Part shown: piece after piece, positions 35,537 to 43,117 of the stretch
Layout: each line of letters starts with the position of its first letter
Numbering within the stretch: the first letter of the stretch is position 1
Source: Amycolatopsis mongoliensis
GTDB taxonomy: Bacteria; Actinomycetota; Actinomycetes; Mycobacteriales; Pseudonocardiaceae
Direction: 5' to 3'
NCBI RefSeq assembly: GCF_030285665.1
Contig: NZ_CP127295.1
Span: 5,270,001-5,334,000 of the forward strand
DNA length: 64,000 nucleotides
Translations under genes and position numbers: made by a program
The notes under the pieces: generated by a model
Seen by the model: the letters and a program-made list of their open reading frames with translations, nothing else
What the model was told of the DNA's origin: nothing
The model's database searches: none

Positions 35537-36015
35537 AGGTTTTGGTCGTCGCCGCGGTGCTTTCCGTGCTGGCGGCTTTGGGCGCCGGCTACGCGTGGTG
35601 GCGGGCCGCTTCGGACGACTCGGCCGCTCGTGGCCGGGAGCGCGACGCGGTGCTGGCGGCGGCGGGCCCGGAGCTGGTCACGTTGAACACGATCGACTAC
35701 CGCTCGGCGGGCGCGGACGTGGACCGCTGGATCGCGGCGACGACCGGGCAGTACGGAAAGGACCTTTCGGGCGATCGGCAGGTGCAGATCGACCGGGCGA
35801 CGACGGCCAAGACGGTCTCGACGGCGTCGCTGGTCCAGGCCGCGGTGACGGAGATCGACGTCTCCCGAGGGGCGGCGCGTCTCTTGGCGGTGCTGGACGT
35901 CCGGGTGTCGACCGGCGGCGCGGCGGTGACACCCCGCTTGAACCGGCTCACGGTGGACGTTTCGCGCGCTCCGGACGGCTGGAAGATCGCGGGAGTCCAG
36001 GCGGCGGGCTCATGA
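35533..36015 (+). CDS. Mce-associated membrane protein (Mas4A-like)
   Basis: A 160-residue protein with one N-terminal membrane helix (residues 3-22) and an extracytoplasmic alpha+beta domain. The part SAGADVDRWIAATTGQYGKDL resembles the NTF2-like fold of Mce-associated proteins, which stabilise Mce complexes. The position directly after mce4F, with a four-base overlap, matches Rv3493c. GTG start. Exactly the same length as the next gene product, which suggests duplication. Confidence 0.85.
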   Translation: MKVLVVAAVLSVLAALGAGYAWWRAASDDSAARGRERDAVLAAAGPELVTLNTIDYRSAGADVDRWIAATTGQYGKDLSGDRQVQIDRATTAKTVSTASLVQAAVTEIDVSRGAARLLAVLDVRVSTGGAAVTPRLNRLTVDVSRAPDGWKIAGVQAAGS

Positions 36016-36494
36016 GGCGAGTGCCGGCGGCGGTGATCGTGGTGGCGCTGGGCCTCGCGGTGTGGTTCGGCATCGAGACGGCTTCGCTGTCCCCGGGCGA
36101 CAACCAGGCGCTGGTCGATCCGGCGGCGACTTCGGCGGTGTCGTCGGAGGTGAGCGACGCGGTGAAGGCGGTGTTCTCGTACGACTACGCGAACCTGGCC
36201 CGCACCGAGCGGGCGGCATCGGAAGTGCTGACGGGGGAGGCGGTCGGCCAGTACCGCGCCCAGTTCGCTTCGGCCCGCACCCGGGCGACAGCGGAGAAGC
36301 TGGTCCGGACGACGACGGTCCGGGCGGTGGGGGTGCGGACGCTGGTGGGCGACGACGCTTCGCTGCTGTTGTTCCTGGACCAGCAGACGGTGACCCAGGG
36401 CGGGGGAGCGCCGTCGTCGTCGGTGGCCCAGCTGGCGGTGACGGCCAAGCGGATCGACGGCCACTGGAAGCTCACGACGCTGACGGCTCTCTAG
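36012..36494 (+). CDS. Mce-associated membrane protein (Mas4B-like)
   Basis: A 160-residue paralogue of the preceding protein. One N-terminal helix (residues 5-20) is followed by an NTF2-like domain with VFSYDYANLARTERAASEVLTGEA, RTTTVRAVGV and LLFLDQQTVTQGG. It matches Rv3492c by position. ATG overlaps the upstream stop (ATGA). Its TAG stop overlaps the TAG stop of the convergent next gene within CTAG (36491-36494), so there is no room for a conventional terminator between the mce operon and that gene. Confidence 0.85.
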   Translation: MRRVPAAVIVVALGLAVWFGIETASLSPGDNQALVDPAATSAVSSEVSDAVKAVFSYDYANLARTERAASEVLTGEAVGQYRAQFASARTRATAEKLVRTTTVRAVGVRTLVGDDASLLLFLDQQTVTQGGGAPSSSVAQLAVTAKRIDGHWKLTTLTAL

Positions 36495-36967
36495 CCGTCC
36501 CAGACCGTCGCGCCCTGCCTCAGCACCTCCACACCGGACTCCGACGCGACCGGCCACATCTCGACCACGTACCGGTAGTGCTCGCCGAACTCGTGGTCGT
36601 TCCAGTCGGTGTCCGGCGGTCCGGCGGGCACGTACGAAACCCGTGCCCGGTAGAGCCCGGGCAGCACCGAAAAGAACTTTTCCTGCGACGGGTAGTCGGC
36701 GGGTCCGGAAATCACGAGTTTCCCGCTCGGAACCGGAAGATCCGCTTCCACGACGTGTTCCGCGTCGGCCGGCAAAGCGGGCGCCGAGGGCAGCAGGGTC
36801 ACCGAAGACTCCACCAGGTCCGAACGCGCCGTGGCGATCGCGATGCCGCCGGGCTCCGCCCCGATCCGGTGGTCGACGGCCTCGGAAGTCCAGCCGCTGC
36901 CGTCGAGCCGCGCGAAGGAATCCCGGATCGAGAACTGCCGCTGGTCGGCGTGGACGACGAGGTGCAC
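36491..36967 (-). CDS. Conserved hypothetical protein
   Basis: About 158 residues, soluble, rich in beta-strand-forming segments, without signal peptide or membrane helix: VHLVVHADQRQFSIRD, then PGGIAIATARSDLVESSV, DYPSQEKFFSVLPGLYRARVSY, and the C-terminal EVLRQGATVWDG. I do not recognise the family. The GTG start at 36967 follows AGGGTGGTTGGT and is the first in-frame start after the divergent aminotransferase region. It is convergent with the mce operon and shares the CTAG stop overlap. Expression together with either neighbour is not indicated. Confidence 0.6.
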   Translation of the reverse strand: MHLVVHADQRQFSIRDSFARLDGSGWTSEAVDHRIGAEPGGIAIATARSDLVESSVTLLPSAPALPADAEHVVEADLPVPSGKLVISGPADYPSQEKFFSVLPGLYRARVSYVPAGPPDTDWNDHEFGEHYRYVVEMWPVASESGVEVLRQGATVWDG

Positions 36968-37030
36968 ACCAACCACCCTAGCCAGGACCCGCCCCGAAAT
37001 GGTATCGACGCCGGGTTTAGCGTTGACGCC

Positions 37031-38272
37031 ATGACCACTGCTTCCGTCGACGTCGACACTGCCCGCCGAGACTATGCGGCCCTGGTCGACCGAGGCCTCT
37101 CCCTCGACATCACCCGTGGCAAGCCCTCGCCCCAGCAGCTCGACCTCGCGAACGGCCTGCTGACCCTCCCGGGCGACGGCACCTTCAAGGCCGAGGACGG
37201 CACCGACGTCCGCAACTACGGCGGCCTCAAGGGCCTGCCGGAGCTGCGCCGCATCTTCGCGGGCGCCCTGCAGGTCCCGGCCGAGCAGCTGCTCGCCGCG
37301 GGCAACTCCAGCCTCGAGCTGATGCACGACGCCGTCGTCCAGGCGATGCTGAGCAAGCTCCCCGGCGCCGAGCGCCGCTGGGCCGACGAGCCGAGCCTGA
37401 AGTTCCTCGCGCCCGTCCCGGGCTACGACCGCCACTTCGCGCTCACCGAGCGCTTCGGCATCGAGCTCATCCCGGTGCCGATGACCGACCAGGGCCCCGA
37501 CATGGACGTCGTCGAGCGGCTGGTCGCCGAGGACAGCGCGGTCAAGGGCATCTGGTGCGTGCCGAAGTACAGCAACCCCACCGGCATCACGTTCGGTGAC
37601 GACGTCGTGAAGCGGCTCGCCACCATGACCACCGCGGCGCCCGACTTCCGGATCTTCTGGGACAACGCCTACGCCGTGCACCACCTGACCGACGACGAGC
37701 CGGAGCTCGCCGACATCCTGGCCCTGGCCACCGAGGCCGGCCACGCCGACCGGGTGTTCGTCTTCGGTTCGACCTCGAAGATCACCTACGCCGGTGCCGG
37801 TGTCGGCTTCTTCGGCGCGTCCGTGGCCAACCTCGCCTGGTGGGTCGGCAACATCGGCAAGCGCACCATCGGCCCGGACAAGGTCAACCAGCTGCGGCAC
37901 GCCCTCTTCCTGAAGGACGAGGACGGCGTCCGCGCGCACATGCGCAAGCACGCCGAGATCATCGGCCCGAAGTTCGAGGCCGTCGACCGCATCCTCACCG
38001 AGGAGCTGTCGGACCTCGCGTCCTGGACCAAGCCGACCGGCGGCTACTTCGTGTCGCTGACCGTGCCGGAGGGCACCGCGAAGGAGGTCGTGCGGCTGGC
38101 GAAGGAAGCCGGCGTCGCGCTGACCCCCGCCGGGGCGACCCACCCGCACGGCGACGACCCGGCCGACGCGGTCATCCGCATCGCGCCGACGTTCCCGGTG
38201 CTCGCCGACGTCGAGGAGGCCGTCCGCGCGCTGGCCGTGTGCGTCCGGCTCGCCGCGGCCGAACGCTCCTGA
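37031..38272 (+). CDS. Aspartate aminotransferase, MocR-like class I PLP enzyme
   Basis: A 413-residue fold-type I aminotransferase of the Aminotran_MocR group. It begins with DITRGKPSPQQLDLANGLL and contains the Asn in YSNPTG, the Asp in FWDNAYAVHH and the Schiff-base Lys in FGSTSKITYAG. Actinobacterial members are annotated as aspartate aminotransferases, and substrate choice may be broader. The ATG at 37031 has no clear ribosome site and is preceded by TTTAGCGTTGACGCC, so a short or absent leader is possible. It has its own promoter divergent from the hypothetical gene. Confidence 0.87.
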   Translation: MTTASVDVDTARRDYAALVDRGLSLDITRGKPSPQQLDLANGLLTLPGDGTFKAEDGTDVRNYGGLKGLPELRRIFAGALQVPAEQLLAAGNSSLELMHDAVVQAMLSKLPGAERRWADEPSLKFLAPVPGYDRHFALTERFGIELIPVPMTDQGPDMDVVERLVAEDSAVKGIWCVPKYSNPTGITFGDDVVKRLATMTTAAPDFRIFWDNAYAVHHLTDDEPELADILALATEAGHADRVFVFGSTSKITYAGAGVGFFGASVANLAWWVGNIGKRTIGPDKVNQLRHALFLKDEDGVRAHMRKHAEIIGPKFEAVDRILTEELSDLASWTKPTGGYFVSLTVPEGTAKEVVRLAKEAGVALTPAGATHPHGDDPADAVIRIAPTFPVLADVEEAVRALAVCVRLAAAERS

Positions 38273-38284
38273 CCTGCGGAAACG

Positions 38285-38311
38285 AAATGGGGAAGAACTT
38301 TTTCCCGATTT
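38285..38311. terminator. Weak hairpin after the aminotransferase gene
   Basis: Arms AAATGGGGAA and TTCCCGATTT pair except for one G-G mismatch, around a short loop, 13 bases after the stop and ending in ATTT. A plausible weak terminator. Confidence 0.4.
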
Positions 38312-38387
38312 GACCGAGCCGGGGGCCGTCCAGGTACGTATGACCGGTGGGTGAGGTGGACGAACTCGTCACGAGAGGACGTCCCCC

Positions 38388-39356
38388 GTGTTCGGAAAAC
38401 GCTACACGCGGCAGCTGATCGAGCGCAGCGCGGAGAACGCCACCGACCGCCGCCGCTTCCTCAAGGCTGCGGGAGCGGCGGGGCTCGGCGTCGCGGGCGC
38501 CGGTGCGCTCGGTACAGCGCTGTCGCTGGGTCTCGGCTCGGCCGGGGCCACTTCGCAGTACCCGCAGCAGAACGCCGCGGACGCCGCCGCCAGCGACGCC
38601 GCGGTGCTGAACTTCGCGCTCAACCTGGAGTACCTCGAGGCGAACCTGTACTCGTTCGCCGTCTACGGCTACGGGCTGAACGAGAAGTACGTCAACGGCG
38701 TCGGCAACCTCGGCAAGGTTTCCGGCGGACACGCCGTGAAGTTCAAGAGCGAGCACACCAAGCAGATCGTCCAGGAGATCGCCGGCGACGAGGTCGCCCA
38801 CGTGACGTTCCTGCGCAAGGCGCTCGACAAGGCCGCCGTCGCGCAGCCGGAGATCGACTTCCAGAACAGCTTCACCGCCGCCATGCAGGCCGCCGGGGTC
38901 ATCAAGGAAGGCCAGACCTTCGACCCGTTCGCGAGCGAGAACAACTTCCTGCTCGCCGCGTTCCTCTTCGAGGACGTCGGCGTGTCGGCCTACAAGGGTG
39001 CGGCGCCGCTGGTGAACAACAAGACGTTCCTCGACGCGGCGGCGGGCATCCTCGCGGTCGAGGCCTACCACGCGGGCATCGTGCGCGGTCAGCTGTTCGA
39101 ACGCGGTCTCGGCGACATCACGAACAAGATCTCCGACGCCCGCGACAGCCTCGACGGCAAGGCCGACGACGACGAAGGCGTGCTCAAGGACGGCAAGGCG
39201 AACCTCGTCCCCGCGGACGCGAACGGCATCGCGTTCGGCCGCTCCGCCGACCGCGTGCTCAACATCGCCTACCTCAACCCGGACAAGGTGAACTCGGGCG
39301 GCTTCTACCCCCGGGGCCTCAACGGCGACATCGCCGCCAGTGGCGCCAAGGAGTGA
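38388..39356 (+). CDS. Tat-exported ferritin-like (desiccation-related) protein
   Basis: A 322-residue protein. The Tat signal DRRRFLKAAGAAG (residues about 21-33) is followed by a hydrophobic segment and a Ferritin_2-type four-helix domain. Metal-binding-like residues appear in LNLEYLEANLYSFA, EIAGDEVAHVTFLRKAL and AVEAYHAGIVRGQLF, spaced as in ferritin-like carboxylate/His sites. Relatives are called desiccation- or stress-associated; their role is unproven. The start is GTG at 38388 with GAGAGGACG upstream. It stands alone and is followed by a strong hairpin. Confidence 0.85.
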   Translation: MFGKRYTRQLIERSAENATDRRRFLKAAGAAGLGVAGAGALGTALSLGLGSAGATSQYPQQNAADAAASDAAVLNFALNLEYLEANLYSFAVYGYGLNEKYVNGVGNLGKVSGGHAVKFKSEHTKQIVQEIAGDEVAHVTFLRKALDKAAVAQPEIDFQNSFTAAMQAAGVIKEGQTFDPFASENNFLLAAFLFEDVGVSAYKGAAPLVNNKTFLDAAAGILAVEAYHAGIVRGQLFERGLGDITNKISDARDSLDGKADDDEGVLKDGKANLVPADANGIAFGRSADRVLNIAYLNPDKVNSGGFYPRGLNGDIAASGAKE

Positions 39357-39360
39357 GCGC

Positions 39361-39402
39361 CGCGTGCCGCCGTCACGGTAACGTCGGGGACGGCGGCACG
39401 CG
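39361..39402. terminator. Hairpin after the ferritin-like gene
   Basis: Perfect 14-base arms (39361-39374 and 39389-39402, starting CGCGTGCCGCC) with a 14-base loop, five bases after the stop and 21 bases before the next start. Confidence 0.7.
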
Positions 39403-39423
39403 GAGTCCACGAGGGGGAGCAGG

Positions 39424-40530
39424 GTGCGAGTTCTGGTCGCGGGTGGCGGCATCGCGGGCACGGTCACGGCGATGGCGCTCGAGCTGGCCGGCCACGATCC
39501 GGTGGTCTTCGAGGCTTACCCGGCCGGCGGGGACGACGTCGGCGCGTTCCTCACGATCATGCACAACGGCATGGACGCCCTGCGCGCGATCGGCGCCGAC
39601 CGGCCGGTGATCGACGCGTCCTTCGCCGCGTACGGCGTCGAGCTCGTCGCCCCGAACGGGGAGACCGTCGGGCGGAACGAGTTCGACACCAGGGGCGTCG
39701 ACGGCCCGCGCACGCTGACCCGCGCGACCCTTTACCGGGCCCTGCAGGAGGAAGCCGCGCGCCGGGGCGTGCCGATCGAGCGCGGGCGGCGGCTGGTGAG
39801 CGCGAAGCCGGGGCCGGACGGCGTCACGGCCGAGTTCGCCGACGGCACCACCGAGACCGGGGACGTCCTGGTCGGTGCCGACGGCCTGCGCTCGGTCGTC
39901 CGGCGGCTCATCGACCCGGCCGCGGACGAGCCGCGCTACACCGGGCTGACCGTGGTCTACGGCTACACGCGCGCGCCGGGGCTGCCCTCGGCGCCCGGGA
40001 TCTACCGGATGGTCCGCGGCAGCAAGGCGGCCTTCGGGTTCACGACCGACCCGGACGGCACCACGTTCTGGTTCGCCCGCATCCCGGACACCGAGCGGTC
40101 CCGCGAGGAGATCGCGGCCGTGACCCCGGCCGGCTGGCGCGAGTTCGCGCACGCGGCGTTCGCCGGAGAACCGTTGCCCTGCGCGGAAATCATCGCGGCA
40201 ACCGGGGACGAGGTGTTCGGCGGCCACTCCTACGACGTCCCCGAGACGCGCGTCTGGTCGACCCCGGAGATGGTCCTGGCCGGCGACGCGGCCCACGCCG
40301 CGTCCCCGGCCGCCGCGCAGGGTGCGTCGATGGCCTTGGAGGACGGCGTGATTCTCGCGCAGTGCCTGCGTGATCTCCCGGATCCGAAGTCGGCTTTCGC
40401 CGCGTACAAAGGACTCCGGCGCGAGCGCGTCGAGAAGCTGGTGGCCTCGAGCGCGGGGCGGGACGTCGGCGAAAAGCCGGGCTGGGTCTACGCGCACCAC
40501 ATCGACTGGGACGCGAAGATCACCGCGTAG
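39424..40530 (+). CDS. FAD-dependent monooxygenase, class A
   Basis: A 368-residue flavoprotein monooxygenase of the PHBH-like fold. The dinucleotide motif is VAGGGIAG at the N-terminus, the DG motif VGADGLRSVVR lies in the middle, and the GD motif is VLAGDAAHAASPAAAQGASMALEDG. It hydroxylates or epoxidises a small organic substrate using NAD(P)H and oxygen. The substrate-binding insert has no recognisable feature. GTG start at 39424 behind GGGGGAGCAGG. It stands alone between hairpins, so no partner gene indicates a pathway. Confidence 0.88.
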   Translation: MRVLVAGGGIAGTVTAMALELAGHDPVVFEAYPAGGDDVGAFLTIMHNGMDALRAIGADRPVIDASFAAYGVELVAPNGETVGRNEFDTRGVDGPRTLTRATLYRALQEEAARRGVPIERGRRLVSAKPGPDGVTAEFADGTTETGDVLVGADGLRSVVRRLIDPAADEPRYTGLTVVYGYTRAPGLPSAPGIYRMVRGSKAAFGFTTDPDGTTFWFARIPDTERSREEIAAVTPAGWREFAHAAFAGEPLPCAEIIAATGDEVFGGHSYDVPETRVWSTPEMVLAGDAAHAASPAAAQGASMALEDGVILAQCLRDLPDPKSAFAAYKGLRRERVEKLVASSAGRDVGEKPGWVYAHHIDWDAKITA

Positions 40531-40541
40531 CGCCGGACCCC

Positions 40542-40628
40542 AGCGCCCCAATGTGGCGTTCGGTGCGTCAGACGCACCGAACGCCACATTGGGTGCGTGG
40601 GACGCAACCAACGCCACATTGGGGCGCT
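40542..40628. repeat. 87-base palindromic element, copy 1
   Basis: Starts AGCGCCCCAATGTGG and ends with its complement CCACATTGGGGCGCT; outer arms of 19 bases are perfect (40542-40560 with 40610-40628). Inside, 40547-40569 and 40571-40593 form a 23-base perfect inverted repeat around a single A. It lies between the convergent monooxygenase and LacI-type genes and its end overlaps the LacI stop. Two other copies of exactly the same length lie at 52914-53000 and 63913-63999. Confidence 0.85.
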
Positions 40629-41664
40629 AGGTGCCGCAGGAGCCGCGGACCACCAGTTTTGTCGGCAGGTGCACCGGGTCCGGGGCCGTTCCCGCTTCGA
40701 TCATCGCCAGCAGCGCGCCCGCCGCCGCGGTGCCGAAACCCGGCTTGTCCTGGGCCACCGTCGTCAGCGCCGGGTCCACCAGGGACGCCACCTCGATGTC
40801 GTCGAAGCCGACCACGGCCAGGTCCGCCGGCACCCGCAGCCCGGCCGCGCGGGCCGCCAGCAGGGCGCCGACCGCCATCTCGTCGCTGGCGGCGAACACC
40901 GCCGTCGGCGGGTCCTTGCGGGCCAGCAGCCGGCGCATCCCGACGAACCCGCTCTCGCGGTAGAAGTCCCCGGTGACCACGAAGTCCTCGCGCGCCGGAA
41001 GCCCGGCTTCGGCCAGCCCGCGCAGGTAGCCTTCGGTGCGGGCGGCGGCGGGCGCGTTGCCGCGGGGGCCGGTGATCGTCGCGATCCGCTGGTGCCCGAG
41101 CGTGGCCAGGTGCCGGACGGCTTCGGCCGCGCCCGCAGCGTTGTCCGAGGTCACGTAGGTCGCCCGCGGCCCCGACAGGGCCACGTCGAGCGCGACGCAC
41201 GGCAGCCCGGACTGGGCGAACGCGGTGAACGCCTCGGCGTCGGTCCCGCTGTCGATCAGGACGAGCCCGGCCAGGTGGTGCCGCCGGGTCATGCTCACGT
41301 ACGCGATCGGGTCGGCCAGCGACACGCCTGGGTTGCGGTCGCGGGCGTCGTCGCTCGTGGCGAGCATCAGCAGGTGGTAGCCGTGCGAGCTGAGCGCGGA
41401 TTTGAGACCCAGCAACAGGTCCTGCAGGAACGGGTGCCGCCAGCCGGGCCGCCGGTGGTCGGTGTCCCAGACCAGCCCGACCATCGCCGACCGCTGCCGC
41501 GACAACGCTCGCGCCGACTCGTTCGGCGAGAAGTCGAGCTCCCGGGCGACGCGCTCGACGTGCTCGCGGGTCGTCGCGCTGACCGTGGCGGGGCGGTTGA
41601 ACACCCGCGACACGGTCGCGACCGAGACGCCGCAGAGCTGGGCGACTTCGCGGGCGGTGACCAT
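40627..41664 (-). CDS. cebR: LacI-family repressor, probably CebR
   Basis: A 345-residue LacI/GalR regulator. The N-terminal helix-turn-helix is TAREVAQLCGVSVATVSRVFN with hinge SPNESARALSRQRS, followed by a periplasmic-binding-like sugar domain (VFAASDEMAVGALLAARAAGLRVP, VVGFDDIEVA). It is divergent from cebEFG-bglC genes as in Streptomyces, where CebR binds TGGGAGCGCTCCCA and is released by cello-oligosaccharides. A box with one mismatch to that sequence lies in the shared control region, and a second palindrome lies 19 bases before its own start. Naming rests on synteny and operator. Confidence 0.85.
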   Translation of the reverse strand: MVTAREVAQLCGVSVATVSRVFNRPATVSATTREHVERVARELDFSPNESARALSRQRSAMVGLVWDTDHRRPGWRHPFLQDLLLGLKSALSSHGYHLLMLATSDDARDRNPGVSLADPIAYVSMTRRHHLAGLVLIDSGTDAEAFTAFAQSGLPCVALDVALSGPRATYVTSDNAAGAAEAVRHLATLGHQRIATITGPRGNAPAAARTEGYLRGLAEAGLPAREDFVVTGDFYRESGFVGMRRLLARKDPPTAVFAASDEMAVGALLAARAAGLRVPADLAVVGFDDIEVASLVDPALTTVAQDKPGFGTAAAGALLAMIEAGTAPDPVHLPTKLVVRGSCGT

Positions 41665-41682
41665 GGCGACCTCCGATGACGC

Positions 41683-41696
41683 TGTAACCGGTTACA
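41683..41696. promoter_or_regulatory. LacI-type palindrome before cebR
   Basis: TGTAACCGGTTACA is a perfect 14-base palindrome with the central CG typical of LacI-family operators, 19 bases upstream of the repressor start. It may serve autoregulation or a second regulator. Confidence 0.65.
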
Positions 41697-41768
41697 TCTC
41701 TAGCACATGATCTCAGGCTGGGTAAATGCCGAGTCTGGTTATCATTTCGTTACTTGACGTATGACTAC

Positions 41769-41782
41769 TGGGAGCGCTCTCA
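41769..41782. promoter_or_regulatory. CebR box upstream of cebE
   Basis: TGGGAGCGCTCTCA differs from the CebR consensus TGGGAGCGCTCCCA at one position. It lies 46 bases upstream of the cebE ATG and follows a TTGACG hexamer (41754-41759), so a bound repressor would cover the promoter. Confidence 0.78.
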
Positions 41783-41827
41783 TAGGTCCCGCGTTTTCCG
41801 ACCGGCCCGCAGAACAACGGAGATCTC

Positions 41828-43117
41828 ATGCGCCCGAAAACGACAAACCGCCGGATCCGCCTGATCGCCGGGGCGGTGTGCGCCGGCCTTGCCGCGGTCA
41901 CCGCGTTGAGCGCCTGCGGGGGCGGCGACGCCGGCGGCGGCGGCAAGATCAAGCTCAGCCTCGGCCTCTTCGGCAACTTCGGCTACACCGACCTGATCAA
42001 GGAGTACCAGGCGGCCCACCCGGACATCGAGATCACCGAGCGGACCGCCTCCTACTCCGACCACCACAAGAACCTCGCCGCGCACCTGGCCACCGGCGGC
42101 GGCGCCGCGGACATCGAGGCGATCGACACCGGGTACGTCGCCCAGTTCAAGGCGACCCCGGACAAGTTCGTCGACCTCACCACCGTCGGCGGCGACAAGC
42201 TCAAGGACCGCTGGCTGGGCTGGAAGTGGTCGGCCTCGCTCGCCAAGGGCGGGCAGCAGATCGGCTACGGCACCGACGTCGGCGGCCTGGCCATCTGCTA
42301 CCGCCGTGACCTGCTCCAGAACGCCGGCCTGCCCGCCGACCGCGAGGCCGTCTCCGCGCTCTGGCCCACCTGGCAAGCGTTCTTCGACACGGGCAAGCGC
42401 TTCCAGGCCAAGGCGCCGACCGGCGTCAAGTGGATGGACGGCGGCCCGACCGTGCTCAACGCGATCTTCGGCCAGGCACCGACCGGCTACTACGACCAGA
42501 GCGACAAGCTCGTCGTCGACAGCAACCCGGCCCTGCGCGCCGGCTGGGACCAGGTCGTCGACGCCGTCAAGGCGAACCTGTCCGCCGGCCTGCTCTACAG
42601 CACGCCGACCTGGAACACCGGCTTCACCCAGGGCCAGTTCGCCACCGTCACCTGCCCGGCCTGGATGATGACCAAGATCAAGGACCAGGCGCCGGACACG
42701 TCGGGCAAGTGGGACGTCGCGACCGTGCCCGGCGGGGGCGGCAACTGGGGCGGCTCGTACCTGACGATCCCCAAGCAGGGCAAGCACACCAAGGAAGCCG
42801 CCGAGCTCGCCGCGTGGCTGACCGCGCCCGAGCAGCAGGCGAAGGTGTTCACCAGCCAGGGCCTGCTGCCCTCGACGCCGTCGCTCTACGACGACCCGAA
42901 GATCACCGGCTACACCAACCCGTTCTTCAACAACGCGCCCGTCGGCAAGCTCTTCACCGACGCGGCGAAGAAGCTGAACCCGCAGTACCAGGGCCCGAAG
43001 GCCGGCGACGTCCAGACGGAGTTCGGCAACGCGATGCAGCGCGTCGAGCAGGGCAAGCAGGACGGCGCGGCGGCGTGGCAGCAGCTGGTCGGTGACGTCG
43101 CGAAGCTGCAGAGCTGA
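41828..43117 (+). CDS. cebE: Cellobiose ABC transporter binding lipoprotein
   Basis: A 429-residue cluster B extracellular sugar-binding protein. A lipoprotein signal ends in LSACGGG, placing the lipidated Cys near residue 29. The mature protein starts with KIKLSLGLFGNFGYTDLIKEYQAAHPDIEI and contains GTDVGGLAICYRRDLLQNAGLP, both typical of CebE-like proteins. It would capture cellobiose or cello-oligosaccharides at the cell surface. ATG behind ACGGAGATCTC. The stop overlaps cebF in TGATG. The energising ATPase (MsiK in Streptomyces) is not encoded here. Confidence 0.88.
   Translation: MRPKTTNRRIRLIAGAVCAGLAAVTALSACGGGDAGGGGKIKLSLGLFGNFGYTDLIKEYQAAHPDIEITERTASYSDHHKNLAAHLATGGGAADIEAIDTGYVAQFKATPDKFVDLTTVGGDKLKDRWLGWKWSASLAKGGQQIGYGTDVGGLAICYRRDLLQNAGLPADREAVSALWPTWQAFFDTGKRFQAKAPTGVKWMDGGPTVLNAIFGQAPTGYYDQSDKLVVDSNPALRAGWDQVVDAVKANLSAGLLYSTPTWNTGFTQGQFATVTCPAWMMTKIKDQAPDTSGKWDVATVPGGGGNWGGSYLTIPKQGKHTKEAAELAAWLTAPEQQAKVFTSQGLLPSTPSLYDDPKITGYTNPFFNNAPVGKLFTDAAKKLNPQYQGPKAGDVQTEFGNAMQRVEQGKQDGAAAWQQLVGDVAKLQS

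Noticed and set aside
36491..36967. ComJ-type nuclease inhibitor
   Set aside because: Only a loose similarity in length and strand pattern; no nuclease partner nearby, so left as hypothetical.
40542..40628. CRISPR array or direct-repeat locus
   Set aside because: The repeats are inverted and single elements spread over the window; there is no regular spacer series and no cas gene.
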